DNA from: JACDAV01 sp964626755
GTDB lineage: Bacteria; Chloroflexota; Limnocylindria; Limnocylindrales; CSP1-4
NCBI GenBank assembly: GCA_964626755.1
Contig: CAZVGO010000017.1
Location: 1-64,000 of the forward strand
Length of the DNA stretch: 64,000 bases
Reading direction: 5' to 3'
Notes under the pieces: generated by a model
Told to the model about the DNA's origin: nothing
The model's database searches: none
Seen by the model: only the letters and a program-made list of their open reading frames with translations
Shown: positions 32,000 to 40,804 of the stretch, in pieces
How the letters are laid out: each line of letters starts with the position of its first letter
Numbering within the stretch: position 1 is the first letter of the stretch
Position numbers and translations under genes: made by a program

Positions 32000-32830
32000 A
32001 TCAGCCGAGACCTGCGCGTCAACCAGATGATCCGGATTCCACAGGTTCGGGTCGTCGACGAAGAGGGAGCCCAGCTGGGTGTCATGCCCACGCCGCAAGC
32101 CCTCGAGATGGCGCAGGAGCGAGGGTACGACCTCGTCGAGGTCGCACCGATGGCCGCTCCGCCGGTGGTCCGCTTTCTCGACTTCGGGCAGTACAAGTAC
32201 GAGCTGACGAAGCGGGAGAAGGAGGCCAAGCGCCGGCAGCGCGCGGTGACGTTCAAGGAGGTCCGCCTGACGCCGAAGATCGGCCAGGGCGACTTCGACA
32301 CGAAGGTCCACCGGGCGATCGAATTCCTCGAGGACGGCGATCGAATCAAGGTGACCGTCCGGTTCCGGGGACGGGAGCTGACCCACCCGGAGCTCGGGCG
32401 GGCGATGCTCACCCGGTTCACGGATCGGATCAAGGAACATGGCGTCGTCGAGCGGGCCCCGCTCCTCGAAGGCAAGTCGATGCACCTCACGGTTGCGTCG
32501 ACCCACAAGCCCAAGGGCCTGGAGCCGGTCTCGGTGAGGCCGAGCGCATTACCGAAGCCAGCCGGCGCACCGGCGCCGGCAGCGACAACGACCGAGAAGC
32601 CGGCGGTCACAGCGAGGCCGGCAGCGACAACGACCGAGAAGCCGGCCGCGACAGCGAAGCCAGCAGCGACAGCGAAGCCGGCGGCGAAGCCGGCAACACA
32701 GAGGCCAGCGGCGACCCGACCAAAGGTGGCCGCACCGGCGAAGGCCGCGGCCACCGAGTCCAAGCGGGCGGCCCCCGCGAGGCGGACCGCGACGAAGCCG
32801 GCACGGGCGTCGGCGACGACAGGAGAGTGA
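32000..32830 (+). CDS. infC: translation initiation factor IF-3 with ATC start and long C-terminal tail
   Basis: A 276-residue protein. The IF-3 N-domain starts ISRDLRVNQMIRIPQVRVVDEEG; the linker and C-domain run through VTFKEVRLTPKIGQGDFDTK to residue ~172. The conserved N-terminus lies upstream of the first ATG and is reached only from ATC 32000, which has an AAGGGG ribosome site 6-7 nt before it. IF-3 genes characteristically use rare starts, allowing IF-3 to discriminate against its own mRNA. Residues ~173-276 are a low-complexity Ala/Thr/Pro/Lys tail with repeated TTTEKPA and TAKPA units, absent from the ~180-residue E. coli protein. Confidence 0.95.
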   Translation: MSRDLRVNQMIRIPQVRVVDEEGAQLGVMPTPQALEMAQERGYDLVEVAPMAAPPVVRFLDFGQYKYELTKREKEAKRRQRAVTFKEVRLTPKIGQGDFDTKVHRAIEFLEDGDRIKVTVRFRGRELTHPELGRAMLTRFTDRIKEHGVVERAPLLEGKSMHLTVASTHKPKGLEPVSVRPSALPKPAGAPAPAATTTEKPAVTARPAATTTEKPAATAKPAATAKPAAKPATQRPAATRPKVAAPAKAAATESKRAAPARRTATKPARASATTGE

Positions 32831-32837
32831 GACAAAC

Positions 32838-33047
32838 GTGCCCAAGATGAAGACCCACAAGGCCGCGGCGAAGCGGATCGGGGTCACCGGCAGCGGCAAG
32901 GTGATCCGGGTCAACGCGTGGAGTGGGCACCACCTGGAGATCAAGTCGTCCCGCCGGACGCGGCGCTACGCAGGAAAGAGCGTCATCGGCAAAGAGCACG
33001 CGAAGCAGGTGCGCCGCCTCCTGCCGTACCTCGGGGAGCACAAGTAG
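32838..33047 (+). CDS. rpmI: 50S ribosomal protein L35
   Basis: A 69-residue protein: PKMKTHKAAAKRIGVTGSGK at the start and RRLLPYLGEHK at the end match L35 closely. It starts at GTG 32838, 7 nt after infC, with an AGGAGAG site inside the infC end. The order infC-rpmI-rplT is the standard conserved operon; the genes assemble with the large subunit and are usually under L20 feedback. Confidence 0.97.
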   Translation: MPKMKTHKAAAKRIGVTGSGKVIRVNAWSGHHLEIKSSRRTRRYAGKSVIGKEHAKQVRRLLPYLGEHK

Positions 33048-33051
33048 CCTC

Positions 33052-33402
33052 ATGGCACGAGTCAAGCGCGGCGTCGCCGCCCACAAGCGCCACAAGCGTC
33101 TCCACACTGCCTCCGAGGGCCGGCACGGGACCCGCTCGCGCCTGATCAAGCCGGCGCGCGAAGCGCTCCTCCACGCGCTCGCCTATGCGACCCGCGACCG
33201 CAAGCAGCGCAAGCGCCAGATGCGCGAGCTGTGGGTCATCCGGATCAACGCGGCCGCCCGCCAGCACGGGCTGACCTACGGTCGATTCGTCGCCGGCCTG
33301 AAGAAGGCCGACATCACCCTCGACCGGAAGATGCTCGCCGATATCGCCGTGCGCGACACGGCCGCGTTTGGCAGGATCGTCGAGGTCGTCCGCGAGACCT
33401 GA
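33052..33402 (+). CDS. rplT: 50S ribosomal protein L20
   Basis: A 116-residue protein of normal length, starting ARVKRGVAAHKRHKR with the later RDRKQRKRQMRELWVIRINAA block that contacts 23S rRNA. ATG 33052 follows rpmI by 4 nt. L20 is essential for early large-subunit assembly and represses its operon in characterised bacteria; the structured leader before infC is a candidate target here. Confidence 0.97.
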   Translation: MARVKRGVAAHKRHKRLHTASEGRHGTRSRLIKPAREALLHALAYATRDRKQRKRQMRELWVIRINAAARQHGLTYGRFVAGLKKADITLDRKMLADIAVRDTAAFGRIVEVVRET

Positions 33403-33502
33403 CGCCGGCCGGCCGGCCGGAGCCGGCAACCTTATGTCGAGCCCGTAATCGCTCTCCGAGGGCCGAGCGCGCGCCCCGGAGCGCATCGGCCCGAGGATTC
33501 CT

Positions 33503-34543
33503 GTGGATCTCACCGACCTGACCCGCGACCTGGAGGCGCTGCGCGAGGAGGCGCTCGCCGCGATCGCGGCCGCGCCGGACGTGGCCGGCCTCGACGCGAT
33601 CGAGCTCGACGTCCTCGGCCGGAAGGGCCGCCTCACGTCGAACCTGCGCGGCATCGGCGCGCTGCGGGCCGAGGACCGGCCCCGGGTCGGTGCCGTGGCG
33701 AACGTCGTCCGGGCCGCCGTCGAGGGCGCGCTGGCCGAGCGCCGGGGTGCCCTGCGCGGCGGCGAGCTGGCCGCGCGGCTGGGCTCGGAACGCCTCGACG
33801 TGACGACGCCCGGCCGCCCGATCCGGCGCGGCACATATCACCCGATTCCCGCCACGATCGAACGGATCGCCGACGTGTTCGGCCAGTTCGGGTTCCAGGT
33901 CTACGAAGGGCCGGAGATCGAGGACGACCGGACGAACTTCCAGATGCTCAACATCCCGCCGGACCATCCGGCCCGCGACCTGTGGGACACGCTCTACCTG
34001 GATCTCGACGGGCGGCTCCTGCGGACCCACACGTCGCCCGGCCAGATGCACGTCATGCGCTCGACCCCGCCGCCGATCCGGGCACTCCTGCCCGGCCGCT
34101 GCTACCGCTACGAAGCGACCGACGCGAGCCATGCGTCCGAGTTCTTCCAGGTCGAGGGCCTGATGGTCGACGACGGCACGACCCTCGCGGACCTCAAGGG
34201 TCTGCTCGAGCAGTTCGCCCACGCGATGTACGGGGCCGACAAGCGGACCCGCTTCCGGCCTGGCTACTACCCGTTCACCGAGCCATCGGTCGCGTTCGAC
34301 GTCGAATGCCTGGTGTGCGGTGGCTCGGGCTGCCCGGCCTGCTCGCGAACCGGCTGGATGACGATTCTCGGCGCCGGGATGGTCCACCCGGTCGTCCTCG
34401 AGTACGGCGGCCTCGATCCGGAGCGCTACCAGGGCTTCGCGTTCGGGATGGGCGTGGAGCGGATCGCCAATCTCAAGCACAACGTCGGGGATCTGCGCCT
34501 GTACCTCGAGAACGACTTGCGCTTCCTGGAGCAGTTCCCGTGA
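33503..34543 (+). CDS. pheS: phenylalanyl-tRNA synthetase alpha subunit
   Basis: A 346-residue class II synthetase subunit. An N-terminal coiled coil (DLTRDLEALREEALAAI) for tRNA binding, motif 1 in HPIPATIERIADVF, motif 2 in CYRYEATDASHASEFFQVEG and motif 3 in GFAFGMGVERIANL are visible. Near residues 272-285 a four-Cys zinc-ribbon insert, CLVCGGSGCPACSRTGW, precedes MTILGAGMVHP, as in many non-proteobacterial PheS. The GTG start 33503 lies 100 nt after rplT. The stop overlaps pheT (GTGA). Confidence 0.95.
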   Translation: MDLTDLTRDLEALREEALAAIAAAPDVAGLDAIELDVLGRKGRLTSNLRGIGALRAEDRPRVGAVANVVRAAVEGALAERRGALRGGELAARLGSERLDVTTPGRPIRRGTYHPIPATIERIADVFGQFGFQVYEGPEIEDDRTNFQMLNIPPDHPARDLWDTLYLDLDGRLLRTHTSPGQMHVMRSTPPPIRALLPGRCYRYEATDASHASEFFQVEGLMVDDGTTLADLKGLLEQFAHAMYGADKRTRFRPGYYPFTEPSVAFDVECLVCGGSGCPACSRTGWMTILGAGMVHPVVLEYGGLDPERYQGFAFGMGVERIANLKHNVGDLRLYLENDLRFLEQFP

Positions 34544-37038
34544 GAGTGCCGCTTTCCTGGTTGCGCGAGTACATCGACATAGACCTGACGCCGGAGCAGC
34601 TGGCAGAGCGCCTGACACTGCTCGGGATGGAGGTCCAGCGGATCGAGCGACTGGGCGGGGACTGGCAGAACGTCGTCGTCGGCGAGGTGTTGACCGTGGA
34701 GCCCCACCCTCGGGCGGACCGCCTGTCGCTGACGACCGTCACGACCGGGAGCGGCGAGCCGCTGTCGATCGTGTGCGGGGCGACGAACATCGCGCCGGGC
34801 CAGCGCGTTCCGGTGGCCCTCCCCGGCGCCGTCCTGCCCGGCGACCGGCGGATCGAGCGGACCGAGAAGATGGGCGTGGTCTCGAACGGGATGCTCTGCT
34901 CCGGCGACGAGCTCCACCTGACGGCCGACGCCGACGGGATCCTCATCCTCCCCGCCGATGCGCCCTTGGGGCGGCCGCTCGCCGAGCTCTACGGCGACAT
35001 CGTCCTCGACGTCGACGTCAAGCCGAACCGGGGTGACGCGCTCAGCCTGGTGGGCCTCGCCCGCGAAGTCGCGGCGGCCACGGGGGCGACCGTCCGCTGG
35101 CCGGAGACCGATCCGCCCGAAGGCGCGCCCGCCGTCGAAGAGCTGCTGGCGGTCGAGGTGAAGGACGCCGACCTGGCGCCCCGGTTCGTCGGCCGGTGGG
35201 TGAGCGGCGTCGGCGTCGGGCCGTCTCCGGACCGCGTCCAGATGCGCCTCCTCGCGGCCGGGATGCGGCCGGTGAGCAACGTCGTCGACGCGACGAACTA
35301 CGTCATGCTCGAGCTCGGCAAGCCGATCCACGCATTCGACGCGGCCGCAATCGCCCGCGACAAGGACGGACGGGCACGGATCGTCGTCCGCCGCGCGAAG
35401 AAGGGCGAGCGGCTCGAGACGCTCGACCACGTCGACCGGGAGCTCGACCCGGACACGCTCCTCATCGCCGATTCGAAGGGAGCGCTCGGGATCGCCGGGA
35501 TCATGGGCGGCGCGACGTCCGAGGTGGGGGAGGGGACGACGGACGTCGTCGTCGAGTCGGCGATCTTCGACCCGATCTCGATCCGCCGCACCGGCCAGCG
35601 ATACGGGCTCCGGTCGGAGGCAAGCCTCCGGTTCGAGAAAGGCCAGGAGCTGCTACTCGCCCGGGTCGGCGCCGACCGGACGGCGCGGCTCATCCACGAG
35701 TGGGCGGGCGGCGTCGTCGCGCGCGGTCGCGTCGACAGCGCACCGAACGAGCCGCCCAACCGCGTGGTCGCGTTCCGCCCGGCCCGGGTCAACGCCCTGT
35801 TGGGCACGAACCTCGCGCTCGACGAGCAGCGCGAGCTGCTGGCGCGGGTCGGCGTCGCCACGGAGGCCGCCGAGCCCGGCGAGCTCGTGACCATCGCCCT
35901 CGACCCGAAGCCGGTCCGCGTCGAAGTCGGGCCCGGCGAGGCGATCAGCGCGCTCGTCCCGAGCTGGCGGCGTGACATCGCGATCGAGGCCGACGTCGCC
36001 GAGGAGGTTGCCCGCGTCTACGGGTACGACCGCGTGCCGGCCGTCCTGCCCCACACGCCGATGCCGCCGTACCGGCCGACGCCACTCGCGGTCCGGGACG
36101 CGATCCGCGAAGCGCTCGTCGGCGCCGGCCTGGCAGAGGTCGTCACATCCGCCCTCGTGTCGCCCCGCCATGTCGAGGCGTTCCGGCTCCGACGCGACGT
36201 CGCGTCGGTGGGCGACGATCCGCAGCCCGGCGGCGACCCGATCGCGGTCACGAACCCGCTGTCGCGCGACCACTCGATCCTTCGGCTCGGGCTGACCGGC
36301 AGCCTGCTCGAGGTCGTGGCATCGAACCTGCGGCACGGCTGGAACGGTGTCGCGATCTTCGAGGTCGGCAAGGGCTATGCGAAACGCCGGGGAGAGGCCC
36401 ACGAGTGGTGGCGCCTCGGGTTTGCACTGACGGGGCCGGGCGACCTTCCCGCCTGGAACCGGCCGGCCCGTGAGTTCGATCTCGACGACGCGAAGGGGAT
36501 CGTCGAGCTCCTCGCGCGGCGCCTCGGACTCGATACTCCATCCTGGGCGCCAGAGCCCGATGAGCCGAACTTCCACCCCGGCCGGACCGCGCGCGTGGCG
36601 GCCGGCAATCGGCTCGCGGGGATCGTCGGCCAACTTCACCCGGACGTGCTCGCGTCGAACGAGGTCCGCGCGGAGCGGGTGATCGTCGCGGAGCTGTCGA
36701 TCGCCGGCCTCGCGGCGGGCACTCTGGCGGCGGTGCGGACCGTGGCGCCGGACCGCTATCCGCCGGTCGAGCGCGACGTCGCAATCGTCGTCGGAGCCGA
36801 CCGCCCGGCGGCCGATATCAGTGCGTCCATCCGTAAGCACGGTGGCGTGCTGCTGCGCGGCGTCGCCCTGTTCGACGTCTACCGGGGCGTCCCGCTCGGG
36901 GCGGATGAGAAGAGCCTTGCTCACCGGCTGACGTTCCAGGCGCCGGACCGGACGCTCACAGAGGCGGAGGTCGACACGGTCACCGCGACGATCGCCGCCG
37001 GCCTCGAGCGCGACCTGGGGGCGCGCATCCGGACCTGA
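34540..37038 (+). CDS. pheT: phenylalanyl-tRNA synthetase beta subunit
   Basis: An 832-residue protein with the full bacterial layout: N-terminal VPLSWLREYIDI, a tRNA-binding OB (EMAP) domain with PHPRADRLSLTTV near residue 52, the B3/B4 editing region (KPIHAFDAAAI), B5, the catalytic-like fold and the C-terminal ferredoxin-like anticodon domain (RYPPVERDVAIVV to the end). It forms the alpha2-beta2 enzyme with PheS and edits Tyr-tRNA-Phe. GTG 34540 overlaps the pheS stop; GTG 34546 is an alternative start two codons on. Confidence 0.95.
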   Translation: MRVPLSWLREYIDIDLTPEQLAERLTLLGMEVQRIERLGGDWQNVVVGEVLTVEPHPRADRLSLTTVTTGSGEPLSIVCGATNIAPGQRVPVALPGAVLPGDRRIERTEKMGVVSNGMLCSGDELHLTADADGILILPADAPLGRPLAELYGDIVLDVDVKPNRGDALSLVGLAREVAAATGATVRWPETDPPEGAPAVEELLAVEVKDADLAPRFVGRWVSGVGVGPSPDRVQMRLLAAGMRPVSNVVDATNYVMLELGKPIHAFDAAAIARDKDGRARIVVRRAKKGERLETLDHVDRELDPDTLLIADSKGALGIAGIMGGATSEVGEGTTDVVVESAIFDPISIRRTGQRYGLRSEASLRFEKGQELLLARVGADRTARLIHEWAGGVVARGRVDSAPNEPPNRVVAFRPARVNALLGTNLALDEQRELLARVGVATEAAEPGELVTIALDPKPVRVEVGPGEAISALVPSWRRDIAIEADVAEEVARVYGYDRVPAVLPHTPMPPYRPTPLAVRDAIREALVGAGLAEVVTSALVSPRHVEAFRLRRDVASVGDDPQPGGDPIAVTNPLSRDHSILRLGLTGSLLEVVASNLRHGWNGVAIFEVGKGYAKRRGEAHEWWRLGFALTGPGDLPAWNRPAREFDLDDAKGIVELLARRLGLDTPSWAPEPDEPNFHPGRTARVAAGNRLAGIVGQLHPDVLASNEVRAERVIVAELSIAGLAAGTLAAVRTVAPDRYPPVERDVAIVVGADRPAADISASIRKHGGVLLRGVALFDVYRGVPLGADEKSLAHRLTFQAPDRTLTEAEVDTVTATIAAGLERDLGARIRT

Positions 37039-37116
37039 CCTGACCGACCCGCTCCACCCCGGACGCCACGCCGGGCGGGACCTTCGGTTGCCTTGCGAGT
37101 GCTGATCGGCCGCTGC

Positions 37117-37122
37117 TAACCT
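37117..37122 (+). promoter_or_regulatory. extended -10 element of cvpA
   Basis: TAACCT preceded by TGC, 27 nt before GTG 37150. A GAGGGA ribosome site lies in the short leader. Confidence 0.45.
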
Positions 37123-37149
37123 TGCCGACGCCGCCAGCGAGGGAAACCA

Positions 37150-37743
37150 GTGGACATCAGCGAGATCCTCTCCTCCGTCAATTCATTCGATCTGCTCGTC
37201 CTCCTCATCCTCGCCGCGCTGTTCATCCTGGGGTTCATCCAGGGCACGGTCCGGCGGTTCCTCGGAATCCTGTCGATCGTCTTCTCGTTCCTTCTGGCCG
37301 CCAACCTCCGCGGGCCGCTGGGCGACTTCCTCGCTGCGAACTGGACCCAGTTTCCGGGTGAGTACTCGAGGATGATCGGGTTCGGGACCGTGTTCGTCGG
37401 CGCCAGCCTCGCCTTCTCCCTGGTGATCCAGGCGTTCTACACGAAGACCCCGCTGTTCCAGAAGTACACGGTCGTCGACGAGCTCCTCGGCGGCCTGCTG
37501 GGGATCCTCCAGGGCGTGGTCCTCATCGGCGCGATGATCGTCATCCTCGACAGCTTCTTCCGGATTCCCGGGATCGCACCGCGGGGCGACGAGTTGCCGT
37601 TCCTGCGCGAGATCTTCAACGCCTACGACGGGTCGTTCACCGCGGACATCTTCCGGGCGACCCTGATCCCGGTCTTCCTGACGATCGTCGGCCCGCTCGT
37701 CCCGAGCGACCTGCGCGCGGCCTACGTGGGCACGGGCGACTGA
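37150..37743 (+). CDS. cvpA: CvpA family membrane protein
   Basis: A 197-residue protein with four hydrophobic segments: about residues 14-32, 38-56, 75-95 and 115-135. The loop ALFILGFIQGTVRRFLGIL carries the CvpA G-x2-G/R pattern. CvpA is an inner-membrane protein of broad occurrence linked to colicin V export and envelope stress, with unclear biochemistry. The GTG start 37150 has a GAGGGA site 5 nt upstream. Its TGA stop overlaps the CTG start of the glycosylase gene, and mutS2 follows. Confidence 0.8.
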   Translation: MDISEILSSVNSFDLLVLLILAALFILGFIQGTVRRFLGILSIVFSFLLAANLRGPLGDFLAANWTQFPGEYSRMIGFGTVFVGASLAFSLVIQAFYTKTPLFQKYTVVDELLGGLLGILQGVVLIGAMIVILDSFFRIPGIAPRGDELPFLREIFNAYDGSFTADIFRATLIPVFLTIVGPLVPSDLRAAYVGTGD

Positions 37744-38447
37744 CCGCGCGACCGATCAGGCCGGCCACGGTCGTCGATCGGGATCTCCTCGCCAGGCCCA
37801 CCCTCGAGGCCGCGCGCGCCCTGCTCGGCTCTCGTCTCGTCCGCACCGACACGGGGAGCGCCCGAGTCGGTCGGATCGTCGAGCTCGAGGCGTACATCGG
37901 CGAGGCTGACCTCGCATCTCATGCCCGGTTCGGCCGGACCCGCCGCAACGAGGTGATGTTCGGGCCGCCCGGGATCGCGTACGTGTACCTTGTCTACGGG
38001 ATGTACGACTGCCTGAACATCGTCACCGAACCCGCCGGTCGCCCCGCCGCCCTCCTCGTTCGCGCGATCGAGCCGCTCGAGGGGATCGACGAGATGCGCG
38101 CCGCGCGCGTCGCCCGCGCCGCCGCCCGCCGCCGGTCCGCGGATCCCGGGGCCGCGGCCCGCGAGGCCGCACGGATCGCGCGTCTCCGGCCCGAAGCGCT
38201 TGCTCGCGGCCCGGGGCTCGCCGCCGCCGCCTTCTCCATCGACCGATCCGACACCGGTCTCGACCTGTGCGAGCCGTCGTCGTCGCTCCGCCTCGAGGCG
38301 GCCCCGCCGGACGAGCGGGCAGGCGACGTGGCCGCCGGCCCGCGGATCGGGATCGCCTACGCAGGCGAGCCGTGGGTGGGGCATCCGTGGCGGCTGTGGC
38401 TGCCCGGGAGCCGGGCGGTCTCGGGGCGGGCGCCCGCCCGCGACTGA
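37740..38447 (+). CDS. DNA-3-methyladenine glycosylase, AAG/Mpg type (CTG start)
   Basis: A 235-residue protein. The conserved order is ARALLGSRLVR, the catalytic-Glu segment RIVELEAYIGEADLASHA (about residues 42-59), FGPPGIAYVYLVYGMYDCLN and a late GPRIGIAYAG. The first canonical in-frame start, GTG 37953, lies after the catalytic Glu, so initiation must be earlier; the only fit is CTG 37740, which shares two bases with the cvpA TGA stop. A ~60-residue Ala/Arg insert around 110-150 is unusual. The enzyme excises alkylated purines. Coupled by TGATG to mutS2. Confidence 0.85.
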   Translation: MTARPIRPATVVDRDLLARPTLEAARALLGSRLVRTDTGSARVGRIVELEAYIGEADLASHARFGRTRRNEVMFGPPGIAYVYLVYGMYDCLNIVTEPAGRPAALLVRAIEPLEGIDEMRAARVARAAARRRSADPGAAAREAARIARLRPEALARGPGLAAAAFSIDRSDTGLDLCEPSSSLRLEAAPPDERAGDVAAGPRIGIAYAGEPWVGHPWRLWLPGSRAVSGRAPARD

Positions 38448-40804
38448 TGGACGCCCGGTCGCTCGAGCTGCTCGAGTTTCCGCTCGTCCGCGCCAGGCTC
38501 GCCGAGCTCACCTCGTTTCCGCCCAGCCGGCGGCTCGCCGAGGCCCTCGTCCCGGACAGCGATCCCGTCCTCGTCGCGCGCGCGCTCGACGAGACGGACC
38601 AGGCGCGAGCGCTGCTCGCGGAGCGGGCCGCGGCGGGGATCGGGGGCGCGCGCGACATCGGGCCGTGGATCGAGCGGGCGGTTCGCGGCGGCCGCCTCGA
38701 CCCGGACCACTTCACCGAGATCGCGGAGACGCTCGACGCGACATCCCGGCTCGCGACGACCCTCGCCGATGAACGCCGGGCCCTCCTGCGCGAGCTGGGC
38801 CGGCAGCTCCATCCGCTCCCTGCCCTGCGCAGCACGCTCGCCCGCAGCTTCGATCCCGTCGGCGAGCTGCTCGACACCGCCTCACCCCGGCTCGGTGGGC
38901 TCCGGGCAGCCGTGCGCGTCGCCTACGACCGGCTCCGCCGCCGGCTCGACTCGCTCGTCGCCTCGGAGCTGAGCGGGGCTCTCCAGGACCCGATCGTCAC
39001 CCTCCGCAACGGCCGCTACGTCGTGCCGGTCAAGGCCGAGGCACGTAACCGGGTCAAGGGGATCGTCCACGACGCGTCAGGAAGCGGCCAGACCCTGTTC
39101 GTCGAGCCGCTCGTCGCAGTCGAGCTCGGCAACGCGTGGCGCGAGGCGCAGGTCGCCGAACGGGAGGAGGTCGAGCGGATCCTCGACGAGCTGTCCGCCC
39201 TCGTCGCGGCGAACGGGCCGCAGCTCCGCGAGAGCCTCGAGGCGCTGGCGCGGTTCGATGTGTGGGCCGCCAAGGCGCAGCTCGCCTCCGAGATGGACGC
39301 CGTTCGGGCCGCGACCGCGGAGCGGCCCGAGGTCGTCCTCCTCGGAGCCCGCCATCCGGGGTTGTCCGGGCGCGTCGTCCCGATCGACATTCGCCTCGGC
39401 GACGGCTACACGGCGCTTGTCGTCACCGGGCCGAACACCGGCGGCAAGACCGTCACCCTCCGGACGCTCGGCTTGCTCTCGCTTATGCACCAGGCGGGGC
39501 TCCACGTGCCGGCCCAGGCGGGCAGCCGCCTGCCGGTCTTCCGGGACGTGTTCGCGGATATCGGCGACGAGCAGTCGATCGCCCAGTCGCTGTCGACGTT
39601 CTCCGGCCACCTCCGGCGGATCACGCGGATCGTCGAGGCGGCCGGGCCCGGGACGCTCGTCGTCCTCGACGAGCTGGGCGCCGGGACGGACCCGACCGAG
39701 GGCTCGGCCCTCGCCCAGGCGCTGCTCGACCACTTCATCCGGGCCGGTGCCCTCGTCGCGGCGACGACCCACTACGCCGAGCTCAAGGCCTATGCCCACA
39801 CGACCGATCAGGCGCGCAACGCGTCGGTCGAGTTCGACCTCGAGACGCTCTCGCCGACGTACCGGTTGACGATCGGGCTGCCCGGCGGAAGCCAGGCGTT
39901 CGCCATTGCGGAGCAGCTCGGCCTGCCCGGCGCGATCGTCGCCGACGCGCGCTCGAGGCTCTCCGAATCGCAGCAGGCGTTCGAGGAGACGCTCGCCCGG
40001 ATCCGGGCCACGGAGGGCGAGACGAGCGACGCCCTCGAGCGTGCCCGCGCCGCCGAGGCGCGAGCCGCCGACGCTCTCCGCCACGCCGACGAGGAGCGAC
40101 GCCGCGCCCGCCGGGAGCGGGACGACGTGGTTCGCACGGCTCGCCTGGAAGCGGAGCGGCTCGTCGACGACCTGCGTGACGACGTCCGCTCGACCCGCCG
40201 CCGGCTCGAGCGCGAGACCGTGACCGCGCCCTCGATCGATCAGGCCGTGGCGCGCGCCGAAGAGTCGCTCGGGCGCCTGCCCGAGGCCGAGCCGGTCCCG
40301 GTCGCGGCGGGCCCCGCCGTGGCGCCACGCACGTGGCGGGTGGGAGAGCGAGCGCGGAGTCGTTCGGGCGGCTGGGAGGGACGGATCGCGGCGATCGAGA
40401 AGGGTGGCCGGCGGGCCACGCTCGAGGCCGGCGGGATGCGCGTGTCGGTCGTCGTCGACGACCTCGAGCCGGCGGTCGCGGATGCCGGGCCTGCCGGACG
40501 GCGTACCGGCAGGGCCGAGGCGACTTCGAACGCGGCCGCGCTCCAGATGTCCCGGGCGAGATCCGTGGCCTCCTCGCTCGATCTGCGGGGGGCACGGGTC
40601 GACGAGGCGCTCGACGCGCTCGGGCGCTACCTCGACGACGCGGCGTTGGCCGGCCTCGATCGGGTGACGATCATTCACGGCCTCGGGACAGGGGCGCTAC
40701 GCGACGCGGTCCGGGCACAGGCGGGCGATCACCCGCAGGTCAAGGACGTCCGGCCGGGCGAGCGTGGCGAGGGCGGCGACGGGGCGACCGTCCTCAGCCT
40801 CTAG
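38447..40804 (+). CDS. mutS2: MutS2 ATPase/endonuclease
   Basis: A 785-residue protein of family-typical length. The N-terminal core/clamp helices start LELLEFPLVRARLAELTSFP; the ATPase has the Walker A GPNTGGKTVTLRTLG near residue 327 and the Walker B LVVLDELGAGTDPTEGSAL near 405. A charged coiled coil (about 510-610) precedes the C-terminal Smr nuclease domain with LDLRGARVDEAL and HGLGTGALRDAV. It acts in ribosome-collision rescue or recombination control in other bacteria. Its stop codon shares the CTAG tetranucleotide with the convergent PBP gene. Confidence 0.95.
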   Translation: MDARSLELLEFPLVRARLAELTSFPPSRRLAEALVPDSDPVLVARALDETDQARALLAERAAAGIGGARDIGPWIERAVRGGRLDPDHFTEIAETLDATSRLATTLADERRALLRELGRQLHPLPALRSTLARSFDPVGELLDTASPRLGGLRAAVRVAYDRLRRRLDSLVASELSGALQDPIVTLRNGRYVVPVKAEARNRVKGIVHDASGSGQTLFVEPLVAVELGNAWREAQVAEREEVERILDELSALVAANGPQLRESLEALARFDVWAAKAQLASEMDAVRAATAERPEVVLLGARHPGLSGRVVPIDIRLGDGYTALVVTGPNTGGKTVTLRTLGLLSLMHQAGLHVPAQAGSRLPVFRDVFADIGDEQSIAQSLSTFSGHLRRITRIVEAAGPGTLVVLDELGAGTDPTEGSALAQALLDHFIRAGALVAATTHYAELKAYAHTTDQARNASVEFDLETLSPTYRLTIGLPGGSQAFAIAEQLGLPGAIVADARSRLSESQQAFEETLARIRATEGETSDALERARAAEARAADALRHADEERRRARRERDDVVRTARLEAERLVDDLRDDVRSTRRRLERETVTAPSIDQAVARAEESLGRLPEAEPVPVAAGPAVAPRTWRVGERARSRSGGWEGRIAAIEKGGRRATLEAGGMRVSVVVDDLEPAVADAGPAGRRTGRAEATSNAAALQMSRARSVASSLDLRGARVDEALDALGRYLDDAALAGLDRVTIIHGLGTGALRDAVRAQAGDHPQVKDVRPGERGEGGDGATVLSL

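Noticed and set aside
32570..32820. repeats in infC considered as a CRISPR-like or mobile repeat
   Set aside because: The repeats keep the infC reading frame and encode Ala/Thr/Pro/Lys units; spacing is irregular and no spacer structure exists.
33405..33427. GCCGGC-rich palindromic run after rplT as a terminator
   Set aside because: It can fold, but it has no T tract and pheS-pheT follow on the same strand, so termination there cannot be claimed.
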